From Tuctoria greenei (lineage: Eukaryota; Streptophyta; Magnoliopsida; Poales; Poaceae): a stretch of 64,000 bases of DNA. Below, piece after piece: positions 31,417 to 42,747 of this stretch (positions within the stretch are counted from its first letter, which is position 1; every line of letters begins with the position of its first letter). The position numbers were made by a program, and so were the translations under genes. The stretch is taken from the NCBI GenBank assembly GCA_036927565.1, contig JAYESD010000004.1:94864942-94928941 (forward strand). Reading direction: 5' to 3'. A model generated the notes under the pieces. It was not told where the DNA came from. It did not search any database and worked only from the letters and a program-made list of their open reading frames with translations.

Positions 31417-32528
31417 CTAGTATGGTCGCAAATCTGAAATGTTAAATGTAGGACTAACCCCAAAATCGGGAGGCAATTCAAGCTTATATGCATTATCATT
31501 AATCTTTTTAACAATCTTAAAAGGACCAGCAGCTCGTGGCATAAGTTTAGATTTTCTCAAGTCGGTAAATCGCTCTTTTCTCAAATGTAACCACACCAAA
31601 TCACCCGGTTTAAGTTTTACTTCTTTTCTACCTTTACTACCTGCAATCCTACACTTCTTATTCAGCATTTCAATATTTTTCTTTGAACGGATCTGTTGAA
31701 AGCAAATTCTATATGTGGTAAACACTCCTCCCACAACATCAAATTTGGTTTCAAGACAGCCCGCAACATAGTAGATAAAGTACGATTAACTACCTCGGTT
31801 TGTCCATCGGTTTGTGGGTGATATGTAGTTGAAAACAGCAACTTGGTTCCCAATATATACCACAAAGTTCTCCAAAAATGACTTAAAAATTTTGCATCAC
31901 GATCAGAAACAATGGTATTTGGTACACCATGTAAACGAACAATTTCCGTCATAAATAAATCATCAATGTGAGAGGCATTATCATTCTTATGACAAGGTAT
32001 AAAGTGCGCCATTTTGGAGAAACGATCAAAAACTACAAAAATACTATCCCTCCCCCTCTTAGTCCTAGGCAATCCCAAAACAAAGTCCATAGAAATATCC
32101 TCCCAAGGTACTCTGGGAACAGGAAGAGGCATATAAAGACCATCTAGGTTAAGGCGAGACTTAGCTTTATTGCAAGTAGTGCATCATGACACGTAGCGTT
32201 CGACATCACGCCTCATCTTTGGCCAAAAGAAGTGTGTGGACAGCACGTCTTCAGTTTTCTTCACTCCAAAATGTCCCATCAAACCTCCTCCATGTGCTTC
32301 CTGCAAAATTAATAGACGAACGGAGCTAGCTGGAATGCATAGCTTGTTAGCAGGATAGAGGAGGCCCTCTCGCAGCACATATTTATTCCAAGTTCTTCCT
32401 TCTCTACAATTTTCAAAAGCATCTTGGTCCAAATCAGTAGGATATAATGCTTTTATCATTTCCAACCCAAAGATTTTATGATCAAGACAGCATGGTATAA
32501 CGCCTAGATAATGCATCGGCAATGACAT
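31417..32528 (-). pseudogene. G integrase, broken
   Basis: The frame 32528-32184 covers the linker and zinc region with HGGGLMGHFGVKKTEDVL; a stop (TGA) falls just before the CTTC cysteine pair. The core frame 32132-31662 (156 residues) has Asp16 (SMDFVLG), Asp77 (VSDRDAKF) and Glu113 (QTEVVNRT), a perfect D-D-35-E spacing. A frameshift near 31700 leads to 31734-31417 with KPGDLVWLHLRKERF and SPTFNISDLRPY, the C-terminal DNA-binding part. The catalytic triad is intact but the reading frame is not continuous. Confidence 0.9.
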
Positions 32529-33852
32529 TTTCCTCTATGAACTAAATGCATTTAGCATGTCGTTTATTCATATTGGTTTGACACTTATGATACTTCAATG
32601 ATTCATGATCGGTATGTATGACAAACTCCTTAGACCAAAGATAATATTACCAAGTTTTTAATACTCGCACTAAGGCATACAATTCCTTATCATAAGTGGA
32701 ATAATTCAGAGAAGGACCATGAAGTTTTTCACTAAATAAAGCAACGGGTTTACCTCCTTGTATGAGATCGCCTCCAACACCAATGCCGCTTGCATCGCAT
32801 TCTAGCTCAAAGGTCTTGTCAAAATTAGGAAGTTGTAGCAATGGTGCTTGTGTAAGCTTCGATTTGAGAGCATCAAAAGCTTGTTGCTGCTGTTCACCCC
32901 ATCGAAATGGCACTCCCTTCTTCGTTAGCTCATGTAGAGGTGCTGCAATGGTGCTGAAACCCCGCACAAAGCCCCGATAAAAACCTGTAAGACCAAGACA
33001 ACTACGAACCTTCGTGACAGTTGATGGGGCTGGCCAGCTGGTGATTGCTTCAATTTTTGCTTCATCCATCTCAATTCCCTGTGAGGAAACGACATAGCCA
33101 AGAAACGAGACCCGATTGGTGCAAAAGATGCACTTTTCGAGGTTACTGAACAAAAGTGCATCTCTCAAAACAGTAGAAACAGCACGTAAATGATCATGAT
33201 GTTCATCATATGACTTGCTGTAAATGAGGATATTATCGAACTAAACCACAACAGATTGTCCAATGAAAGCACGTAAAACCTTGTTCATTAAACGCGTAAA
33301 GGTGTTGGGTGCATTAATTAAACCGAAAGGCATGTCTAACCACTCATAAAGTCCAAACTTTGTTTTAAATGCAGTTTTCCATTCATCTCCTAGTGCCATT
33401 CTAATTTAGTGGTAACCACTACGCAAGTCAATTTTTGTGACGATGATAGCACCACTCAATTCATCAAGCATGTCATCTAAGCGAGGAATAGGATAACAAT
33501 ATTGAATGGTGATGTTATTAATCGCTCGACAATCAACACACATGCGCCAACTGCCATCTTTCTTAGGAACCAAAAGAACAGGAACAGAACAAGGGCTAAG
33601 GCTTTTACGAATGTACCCGCGGTCTAAAAGATCTTGGACTTGTTGCTGAATTTCCTTAGTTTCTTGTGGATTCTCCCTATATGCTACATAATTTGGCAAA
33701 CATGCTCCTAGAATCAAATCGATCTTGTTTTCAATGCCTCTCATCGGTGGTAAACCAGGGGGTATCTCAAAGGGAAACACATCCTCAAACTCCTGCAAAA
33801 GGTTAGCAACAGCAGGGGGCAATGCAATAGACAATTCATGAAGTGAAAACAT
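32529..33852 (-). pseudogene. G reverse transcriptase and RNase H, broken
   Basis: The frame 33852-33406 has the RT fingers (LLDRGYIRKSLSPCSVPVLLVPKKDGSWRMCVD, split here by the residue limit but continuous in the sequence) and the palm IDLRSGYH, where a Gln codon has become TAA (33404 region). The catalytic box near 33240 should read YFDD but reads stop-Phe-Asp-Asn, so two of four positions are lost. The next frame, 33168-32647, holds the thumb (GYVVSSQGIEMDEAKIEAI) and RNase H start FELECDASGIGVGG with its Asp and the later YSTYDKELYALV Glu. A stop follows. The RNase H end (HTDHESLKY) is seen out of frame towards 32530. Confidence 0.9.
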
Positions 33853-34059
33853 GGCTTCTTTGCAAACTAAAGCTTAGCACATCCCCTTAGCATCGAATAA
33901 ATCAGCAAGGTCAGATTTAGTTGCGAGCAATGATGGTGATTTTAACTTAATGACTTGCTGTTTTTCATATTCTAATTTTGTTGCTTTGCCATCACGAATC
34001 TTACTCTTCTCAAAATGCACAATTTCAGCAGGATTCATGGGGAGCAAAATGATTTCCTT

Positions 34060-34458
34060 TCACTTATGCATGAGAGTATATTTATTAGTTCTACCATGAT
34101 GAATAGCATCTGTATCAAATTCCCAAGGACGACCCAATAAAAGAGAACAAGCATCCATAGGAACGACATCAAAATCAGCAAAATAATGGTAAGAACCAAT
34201 TGAAAAATGTATTCTCCCTGTTTGTGTTACTCGAACCTTATCGCTTTTGTTGAACCATTGAATGTGGTATGGATGAGGGTGTGCTTTTGTTGTCAAACCA
34301 AGTTTCTTGATGACGTTCGTGTTCACCAAGTTATTGCAGCTACCTCCATCAATTATAGTGTGTACACGGCAGTCCTTCACGACGAGAAGTATGTGGAAGA
34401 GGTTGTGTCGTTGTAGATTGTCATAGTTCTCCACTTTGGAGCTCAAGGCACGCTTCAC
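34060..34458 (-). pseudogene. G aspartic protease fragment
   Basis: This frame of 132 codons has VHTIIDGGSCNNLVNTNVI, the retropepsin-like active site in its DGGS form, which is the normal variant in this branch. It is followed by a Trp/Tyr-containing strand region and LLLGRPWEFD, the conserved LGRPW block. It lies between the gag zinc knuckle and RT, as expected, and stops on both sides separate it from them. Confidence 0.85.
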
Positions 34459-34611
34459 AATGATGCTCCCATAGTTCTCTGTTGCCGTTGTACCAAGTAC
34501 CTCTTCTTCAGTGTGTTCGTCATTTGGATCTGTAAAGTCAGTAGCAAGAGAATATTCATCTTCAACATCTGAAGTACTATCATACCCGCCATCGTCGCGT
34601 GCTATGTATGC

Positions 34612-35706
34612 TCATTTGCTCGGGCAATCTCTCATCATATGACCATGTCCTTGGCAGCGGTGACACTTACTGTCAAAAGAATGACCCGTAGAAGGAGTGG
34701 ACGATGAAGGCTTCAATGATGTTGCCTTGCTGACCTCCGGCATGCCAGAAGGTGGAGCAGCAGGTATAGTTCGTTGGCCGCCATTGGATGGTGTAGTCGC
34801 TGCACGGGGGGTCAAAAATGGTGCTGTTTTGGATGGTGTGAGCGTCGAACACGGTGTGAAGTTGCTCCTTGTGCGTTGTTGCTGTTGTTGTCGGCCCTGC
34901 AATTCTTTTTCTGCCAACATAGCAAGTTGAAACAGTATGTTAATAGTATCATATTCCTTTTAATCAACAATGTCCTGAATTTCACGCCTCAACCCCCCAT
35001 AAAAACGAGCTATTTTATCATCCATATCTTCTATTACCCCACAATACAGCATACCCTTTTGTAACTATTGATAATACTCCTCTACGGACATGTTACCTTG
35101 GTCTAAGCGCTGCAATTTTTTGCGAAGGTCCCGCTGAAAGGATGGAGGGACAAATCGAACACGCATAGCTTCCTTTAATCTATCCCATGTTGGACGGTCA
35201 GTTCTAGTTTTTGAAAAGCTTATTCCACCATATGATAACAAAGTCTTTAAACTCACTAGTGGCTTGACGAATTCTATGTTGTTCAAGAACACGATAGTAA
35301 TTAAATTTTTGCTCTATTGTCATCTCCCAATCAAGATAAGCCTCCACATCATAAGCACCAAAAAAAGAGGGTATAGTAAATTTCACTTTAGCAAAAGGAT
35401 CATCAGGAGGACAATTATAATTGTTATGATTAGTACCTCCCATACCTCGACGATCAAGTGGCAGCCTTGGGTGATTATTGTGATCTTCCAGTTCATCATA
35501 AGCATTGTCTTCGTGTCTTTCAGCGAGAGGCAACCGAGCCTCAAAAGTATTCATCCGAAGAGCAAGGTCATCAAGTTGGCGAGTCAAGTTCGCCAATGAC
35601 ACCTCCGTTGCTGTGTTGTATTTGGCGAACATATCTGTCATGGTCTTGATCATATCACATAACTCAGCATGTTGAACACATTCGTCATCATTGTCTTCTC
35701 CTGCCA
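34612..35706 (-). pseudogene. G gag with CCHC zinc knuckle, broken
   Basis: The start ATGGCAGGAGAAGAC at 35706 is preferred to the upstream ATG at 35719 because it aligns with the ATGTCAGG starts of P1 and P2 after the same leader. Frame 1 (to 35204) carries the acidic N-terminus and YLDWEMTIEQKFNYY. A frameshift leads to 35292-35065 with RPTWDRLKEAMRVRFVP and DQGNMSVEEYYQ, the core gag domain, ending in a stop. The piece 34920-34612 is Gln/Ser/Pro-rich and ends in CHRCQGHGHMMRDC, a perfect C-x2-C-x4-H-x4-C knuckle for nucleic-acid binding. P-family ORFs share only the first third. Confidence 0.88.
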
Positions 35707-36958
35707 TTGTTAGCAACAAACAAAAGACAACAAAAATATGTTATCCCTATCAACAACAGTGACAATGTGAAAGGTGGAAGAAAACAATCTCTTCCGCTCA
35801 AGCGTCTTACCACGCTCTTACAAGTATTCTTATCAACACATCAGGTGGTGTGGACGGTGAGATGAACCAATGAAACGTGGGGTGATTGCAAAGGTACCTG
35901 TTATGCTCAAGAGAAAGGTGAAGCTTGGATGGCACAATATGACGGCTAATAAGCAGAAAATCATTAACAGGTAAACAAAGCTGAATAAGTATTCAATGTA
36001 GGAAATTGTTGCTGGTCAACCCAGTGCCCTAGTGCCTAGCACAACACAAGGAAGTATCAAGGCAAAAGAAAGACAGAATGATATAGCCAACAAAACAGCA
36101 CCAAGTGGTATGGGCCAATTGCTTTAATATGCGCGCTCTTCACTATTTTTTTCTTTTTTGTAATATTTTTTTGATATGTTTTCTTTACTCAATGGAACAA
36201 AGATAGGAAGCACACAAAATTTCAGCTCAATTGGATGTAATATGCGGCCTATAGAAAATCAAGAAGATTCTTTAAAATTCATGCTGAAACTTCACAGGCC
36301 GGATAACCTATCTTCCGAAGGGAATTTGGGCAATCTAATTTCGCCGAATGCGGCTATGCAGTGGAAAATCAGCTGTGAAATTTTTCATAGGTGAATTTGA
36401 AAAAAAAATCGCTCGATTTCAAGTTTGTATGCGAAAGTTATGGCCGTTTTAAGGTAGGCTGTCCGAGTTACGATTTTTGGATGTTGATTCCAACTCGGTT
36501 TGAGAACAAAACTCACAGTTGGATATGAAAACGATGGGGAATTTGCACAGCAACTAATCGGGTGGTGTGTGATGATGCAAGGATGAGTGGCACAAAGGTT
36601 TTTCACCTAATCTAGGGCTGGCAATGCTGGAGTTCACGCAAGGCGGCTAGCTAGGGCAAACCGATGAATGTGGTGGATCGGTTTGTTATTTAGGGATTGT
36701 GGAATAGGTGTCGAGCAGCAAGAACACAAGGACAAAACATGATAACTAGGACCCAAAACACAAAGCTAAACCAGCAACAAGACTCAACCACACGTGCAAA
36801 CTCAACAATGCAAACTAAAAAATGAAACTGCAGGCACTATAGTCTAGGAAGCGGTAAAAACGATCTAAATTTTTTGTGGCTTTTCTGTGGACTCTAGGTA
36901 GGAAACAAAATCGATCTAACGGAAGGAAAACAATGATACCTCGGGGGCAACCTGGAAA
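35707..36958 (-). other. G untranslated leader
   Basis: It is about 1.25 kb with no gene, and its length matches the P2 leader. Its last roughly 110 bases before gag align with those of P1 and P2 (TGATAGGGATAACATATTTTT). The stretch 36400-36560 has sentence-like repeats (AAAGTTATGGCCGTTTTAAG, CGAGTTACGATTTTTGGA) typical of plant retrotransposon leaders. Confidence 0.75.
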
Positions 36959-36968
36959 TCTGATACCA
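36959..36968 (-). other. G primer-binding site (tRNA-Met type)
   Basis: TGGTATCAGA on the minus strand lies two bases after the LTR end, the same as in P2. Confidence 0.85.
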
Positions 36969-36970
36969 AT

Positions 36971-37600
36971 TGATGAGTAGGTTTGGCCCCGAGCTTCCGA
37001 AAGGTAAGTCGATTGGGGTGGAGAACTCGACGTTGATGATCTGCGACACTCGAGTGGTTCGAGTACCCCTGCAATCACTACACCATGGCTCTGTTGGTTA
37101 TCAACCATTATGCACACGCTTGACCTTGCCAAGAAGGCTAGTCTCTGCAAGTGTAACCGAGAACACGAGCAAGAACGTCGAAGACACGATCTGAAATTGC
37201 GAAGTTGGGGTCTCACAAACCGTAGAACGGTGATATTATTGATCTAAGCAAAACCCACCGAATATGACCGGCGGCTGCAGTATTTAAAGGCTAGGGTTCA
37301 GCCAAAACACGATTAGATGCGTCCCTAATGGACTCTTACGAGATACAAGGCCCAAAGGCCCGGTTCGGTGGCGCAACATCGGACAGAAATCTGGACTCGA
37401 CTTGTCTCAAAAATTCCCAATGACTCAGGCAAATTTTTGAGGTGGGACCAGAACCATTGGAAATTTTATCTTCTACTCTTTCCGTGCATATGTAGAACGT
37501 CGAAAATAGAGTCCGTATGCCTCCTGGGCATCCTTTTTAAGGTGGACTGCTCCTGGACTCCGAGTTGAACTCGAGTCCGAGTTGTAAACTGCTTCCATCA
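36971..37600 (-). repeat. G 5' LTR
   Basis: It is equal in length (630 bp) to the left LTR with the same limits (TGATGAGTAGG at 36971, complement of TGATGG at 37600). TATA-like TTTAAATA-type sequence occurs on the element strand near 37280. Confidence 0.68.
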
Positions 37601-37835
37601 ACTTGTGTACATCCCAGCTGGTTCTCCATGCTCCCATGGCCTCTTTCTTTCACTTGTTGATCTTCTCTATTATTCCTAATAACAATTAAATCATCACATA
37701 GCAATCTATTCTCGAACTCACATGCAAAAGAAGTTAGGAGCGAGTTCACGTGCTGATTTATTAACCGTGCTCATGCTCTTGTGATTGGTCCTTGCATTTC
37801 AATGTGTGTCTCTGCTGTCGTGATGTCCTCATCAC
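37601..37835 (-). pseudogene. Second copy of the G pol tail upstream of the 5' LTR
   Basis: This repeats 31131-31365 (pol tail) immediately outside the 5' LTR and stops abruptly at 37835, where K2 begins. An element tail on the outer side of a 5' LTR means that a second G copy stood head to tail with this one and shared the LTR. Confidence 0.75.
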
Positions 37836-39228
37836 AAGGTCTGGTTAGCTTTGGCAAGGTTCGGAGCTTGATCGCAGTGGTTCTGCTTTTATTTTGCAAT
37901 ATTTTGAACTTGTTTTTTTTGGATTATGGAAATTTTCTGGTGTGTTTTGGTGGTTATGACTGATATCGTTTCGCTATGGTTTGCAACATGCTTATGTGGG
38001 GTGCTCACGTAAGGTTTTGTGGTTTTGGAACTAACGAGAGTTAAGTCGTTAACTTGTGCTCGAAAGTATTGGTTGGTTATTTATGTGCAGGTGTTGCTTG
38101 AGTTCGAGATATGGCTGGTGAAGGGATCCATTGAACTAGTCTTAGGGAATGAGGTTCAATAACCAAGTTTGGGAGGAATTGTGGTTGAGTTGATCGAGAG
38201 GTCGCGCAGCATGTTTGAATCAAGAACAATGCATATGAAAGTATCATGGACGTTGTTGGAAGATTTTTGCACGTGTGCAAGGAGTGCATAGACGTGGATA
38301 CATGGTTTTGTGGCATGATGAAGAGAAGTGACATAAATAATTGGTCAAAAAGTTCCAATCGACTAGGTTAAGGACTCATGTTGCGGTTGAGTCGTGTTTG
38401 ACTCAAATATAGTATGTTTTGAGTTGGTTATGATAGGATTTCATGTGGGTCATGAATTTGAGTTGTTTTAGGAATGTGGGATATGTTCCTATGATGTTTG
38501 GAAGTCTTAAGATTGCTCCTATCTATGTATATAAGAGTCTTGAGGAGTTATGGAAAGTTTTGATTCGTGAATTGAGTAGGATTAGAGTCCTAGTTAGGTT
38601 AGGGTTGGCCTAAGGGATGGTTATATAAGAAAGGGAGGCCAGAGCTCGTGGTGCACAACTTTGGGGCTGTTCCTTGTAAGTTTTTATCAATAAAATTCGT
38701 AGTCTAAAGTAGCTTTTGTGCCCTGTTCGTCCGACTTGTTTTCTTCAAGTCTGTCTCATCGAGTTTCTGCACAACACTACCTTGTTTATGCGGTTTTATC
38801 ATAACTCGAGTTATACATATCCGATTGACATGATTCTTTTTGGGTTGTATTCAAAACTTTATTTTCTATCATCCGTGAAAATTTCACGGTCATTGGATTT
38901 GTGGTTTCTTATCTACATGAGTTTCTTTGCAGTGTTCCAAAACTGTTTTTCTCAGGTACAACAGATTGACCTTTGTTTGATCTTTCGATCGTTACTTGAG
39001 TTTCGCTTGACGGATTTTCGTGATTCTTGTTGTGACGTCTTCGTGAATTGATTCCTTACAATATATACTTGTTTTGTCTCAGTTGAAGAAATTTAGATTA
39101 GTCACATGCAAGGTTTCTTTAACAGATCAGTTTTCCGCCGAGAGGTGTTTTGTTGCTTGCGCTAAAAAGTTTTAATCTACCATTCACCCCCCCCTCTGTT
39201 AGCTTTACACATTCTCTTTGATCCTACA
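37836..39228 (+). repeat. K2 LTR, 5' truncated
   Basis: It is homologous to K1 from about 28735 onward and ends GATCCTACA at 39228 without a primer site. The TATA box is at 38622-38628. The frame 38716-39051 is a shadow of LTR sequence. Confidence 0.75.
38622..38628 (+). promoter_or_regulatory. TATA box of K2
   Basis: TATATAA in the context GGTTATATAAGAAAGGGAG, as in K1. Confidence 0.65.
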
Positions 39229-39741
39229 CACTTTCACATTTTTATTAAAAAACACACTACATGCTTTTCAACCGCACGATAGGTGCCCACATCATTTATC
39301 TCTTGCGCTAGGGATCAGCGCTGCGTATGGCCCTTTGAACATTGAACGTTCAAGAGTTCCATACTTCGTGTTTTTTACCACACGATGGGTTATCCTTGCT
39401 TTATCCTGAAGCACGCAGGGGAGCTGCATTTTTATATGTTCCCAGAACCATGAGAAGGTTCAGAGACTCATATTAACTCTCGTGCCAAGCCAAGAGGAAC
39501 AATCATCGTACTACCTCTCGTACGGAGAGCTTACCGCAATTGATCCGCTTGCGGTGGCGTACCTTACCTCTTACCTGACGTTGGAGCGTTGTTACAGAAT
39601 ATAATAACATATATGTTAGCTTCGCCATCTTAGGTAACTATGCTAATAACAGTCCTTTATGTGGGTTACCATCGATTCCTCACCGTAAACCTAAATTTTT
39701 CTCGTAATACGATCCTTTTTAAGCGTGCTGTTCCCAATGCG
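39229..39741 (-). other. L-minus internal fragment next to its primer site
   Basis: This is the reverse complement of sequence like 47661-48200 in the complete L element (for example CGGTGGCGTACCTTACCTC matches inverted 47820-47845). No gene. It is cut at 39228 by K2. Confidence 0.7.
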
Positions 39742-39753
39742 GCTCTGATACCA
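39742..39753 (-). other. L-minus primer-binding site
   Basis: The reverse complement is TGGTATCAGAGC, a perfect 12-base match to the plant initiator tRNA-Met primer site. Confidence 0.9.
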
Positions 39754-39758
39754 AGCTA

Positions 39759-42747
39759 TGAGGACCGGAGTCCTGACATTCTAGGAATCACAATTGGGTG
39801 GTGTTGTGCAATGCGGCACCCAACAACACACAGAAAAAGATACATCATATTATATAAAAAGAAATAGTGTAATAAAAGCTTTGTCTTTTACAAATAATAT
39901 ACATTAAAATACACTACAATGAAAGATAAGTTCATAGCTCTCGACACTCAAGCCTAAGCTATGCAAAAGTAATTCCGTTCAGCCCACGAATGGAATCTTA
40001 CTAGCAGCACACAAGTGAAACTCACGGCGGCGTGCAGGCTTCCCACTCGGCCGTGTACCCCGATGGGGGCAATGCCTCACCGGTGAACCCTTCATCATAT
40101 ATGTCATCATCTGCAGCAAAGACTTAAAATAGCAACCGTGAGCACGAAGGCTCAAAAGATTTAACCGTCTCCACTAAGCATGGAACTCTATATGTAGGAT
40201 GTACATAATATAGGACAACCATTTGCAATAAAGACTCGCCTAAATGTTAGTCCTTACTTTCAGCTTTTAGCAGTAAATTAAGGCTTCATGAATCTGAAAT
40301 TTAGTGAGCAACCTATTCTAAACATACAAGTATCAATAGATAATTAACCCATAAAGCATGATTCAATAATATTCAGCTCCAAATAATTAACTATGTCATG
40401 ACTCAATGAACAAACGATACTCAATAACCGCGAGGGACGGCGACTCGAATCAATATACACCTACAGGAATACCCGAATAGCATGACACATACACCTACAC
40501 TCAGAGCATGGAGGCACACTCCACTAATGTTTTATGAGGCAACCTTTCACCCGCTACCTACATGTCGAACCGGTCCCACCGCTACGAGCAAGAGTCCCCC
40601 ACACGGAGTACAATGTACCCCCTGGTAGGTTTACACCTTGATGCTCTTAACACGCACCTATAAGGCGGTGAGGTATGCCTCGACGCTAAGGTGGACAAGT
40701 TACATAAGTTTACTGGGTCCCATATATCCAGTATGCCTTCGATACATTCAAACTTGCTCAACAGGGTTGCACACGGATCGGTCCTTGACCGACACAGGCA
40801 CAACTACAGCTCACAGGCCCCTATGTCCTGCTGCTCCTACTCCATGCCCGGGCTCATATTTAAATAAATGGTGAATCTCTCACTCGACCAATCCCGTGTG
40901 AACCCAAATCCTGAACTCGCGAGTAGATTCCAACTACTCGACTTCTACCGATGCAACTATAACATTAAGCATAGCATGGACATATCAAAGACTTAACCAA
41001 CTACCCTTCTCTCATGGGTGTTCTGGTAATGCAAGTGGGATACTCCAAGAAAACCTAGACCAAATGCACAATACATGCTAACCCATATAGTGTGATACAA
41101 ACAAAAATTCAAAACATTGTTAAATGCAAACCGGGGCTTGCCTGGCTGCGAGACAGTATCAAAATTAATCTCCGGAGGGATGAATTCAAGTGGCTCTGGG
41201 GTCCTCTTGAGCTCGGCAAATATTCGATATGCAAAGAATAATGCAAGTGAATCAAAACTAGTATTATGATATAGCTCAATGGAAATACATTTAAGTATAT
41301 GAAATTAAGCCTGCTGGTTCTGGAAATTTTCAGGACACACTAGGTACTATGAGTGAGATTCTGGCCAAATTTAAGAAATGTTCATAGAAGTCTCTGTTGT
41401 CTAAAATTCAATGAAGCTAAACAATTCCCAGAATTTTCGTGGGAAATCTGGTATTTTAACATGGCCAAAAGTTGATGTTCTGTTTAGAGGAGGTCAAGAG
41501 TGACCCAATAAAATTAGTTTCATAATTTTCTAAGCATACTACTGTGAGATATTGAAGTTACAAGTTTCGACAGTTTGCTGAAAAAGTTTCTAGACATTTT
41601 GGAATTTTCAGGTACATATAAGTTGAAAACACCATTTGGCTACTCAAATCAACTCAAATGGACTAGAAACATTTACTAAACTTAAGGGAATTATTTGGAA
41701 TGATTTGGCAAAGTTTGGGAATTTTTTAATGAATGAAGCATCATGAATTAATTCCAAAGGCATTTTGCCTCATCGAATTATTGAGGACAAATAAGGGATT
41801 TTCATACAGATCCAAGTGCACCACTTGAAAGTACAGATCACCGTGGTTCCAACAATTTTTTTTTGACAATTTGTGGCCAACTATGCTAAGAGATATTGAT
41901 TTTCAAAGTTAGAGCAAAATATGGAATTAAATTCCAATTGGAAAGTTTGAATTATTGGCTGGGCCCATGGATTTAAAATCATCCAATCAGATTTAAGCAA
42001 CATTGGGCCACACCGTTTCAGGTTGTAGGCACACTGGATCCCTGTGCCGCTATCCTGGCTTGTGCGCCTGTGGCTGACAGCCCGGCCCCACTGGGCATTC
42101 TTCTTCCCCACGCCCGACGCCGCAAGGAAGGCCAGCTGGCGGCGCCCGACGGTGGCCTCATGCCAGCGCACAACACAGGGCACAATGGCCCATGAAACAC
42201 GCTGCCCCCACCTACTTTTCAATGGGAAGAACCATGTTGCAGCCCACACCGGCGATAGATGGTCGGCAATGAAGGTGCGATGGCGATGGGAGAACTAGGG
42301 TTCCTGCAAGGTCAAAACCGCCTAAACCTAGCTCAAACCGCTCGGGAATCAATCTAAATTCTTCCTTGGATCATGTTGAGTACGAATAGAAGGTGTAAAA
42401 TGGGTGGGACGGCCTGAAATTATGAGCTCGACGGTGAACCCACGAGGTAAAACATTGGCGGTTGGGAAAACTCATAGCCCGGCTTGGTTACTCGATGAAA
42501 CTCAATGATTTTTCTTCGAGGTGTAGCGCCTGCATGTGTAGAAGATAAAACTTCACGTCCACGAAGAATTGTTACACGTAGAAAGCGAACTAAATAAGAG
42601 ACCTAGCATATTCATACATGAAGCTCGTCGGAAGAAATGGAAATACGGGGGCTACAGTCCATGGCATGGGCTCAAATTTTACCAGCAGCTAGTATATGCA
42701 TAGGCGAACCTTTTTTATTCAAGGAGCTGGGTGAGATAAGGCTTGTA
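39759..42747 (-). repeat. L-minus 5' LTR, first part (split by the complete L element)
   Basis: It starts TGAGGACCGGAG on the plus strand (LTR 3' end CCGGTCCTCA on the element strand) and contains a GC-rich stretch at 42000-42300. It is interrupted at 42747 by the insertion of 42748-57508 and resumes at 57514. Total LTR length is about 3.79 kb. No genes are seen in it, and ORFs such as 40582-40803 fall in LTR sequence. Confidence 0.75.
42743..42747. other. Target-site duplication, left (TTGTA)
   Basis: TTGTA directly precedes the left LTR and is repeated directly after the right LTR at 57509-57513. Confidence 0.9.

Larger units (their letters stand above)
30501..37600 (-). mobile_element. 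G: autonomous-type Ty3/Gypsy element (chromovirus-like), decayed
   Basis: On the minus strand the order is 5' LTR (37600-36971), tRNA-Met primer site, leader of about 1.25 kb, gag with one zinc knuckle, protease, RT, RNase H, integrase, pol tail and 3' LTR (31130-30501). Integrase comes after RNase H, so it is Ty3/Gypsy. The integrase phrases (GHFGVKKTEDVL, HPQTDGQTEVVNRTL, SPTFNISDLRPY) point to the chromovirus side, but no chromodomain was recognised. It shares leader, gag start, tail, LTR end and primer site with the P copies. Multiple stops show it is dead. Confidence 0.88.
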
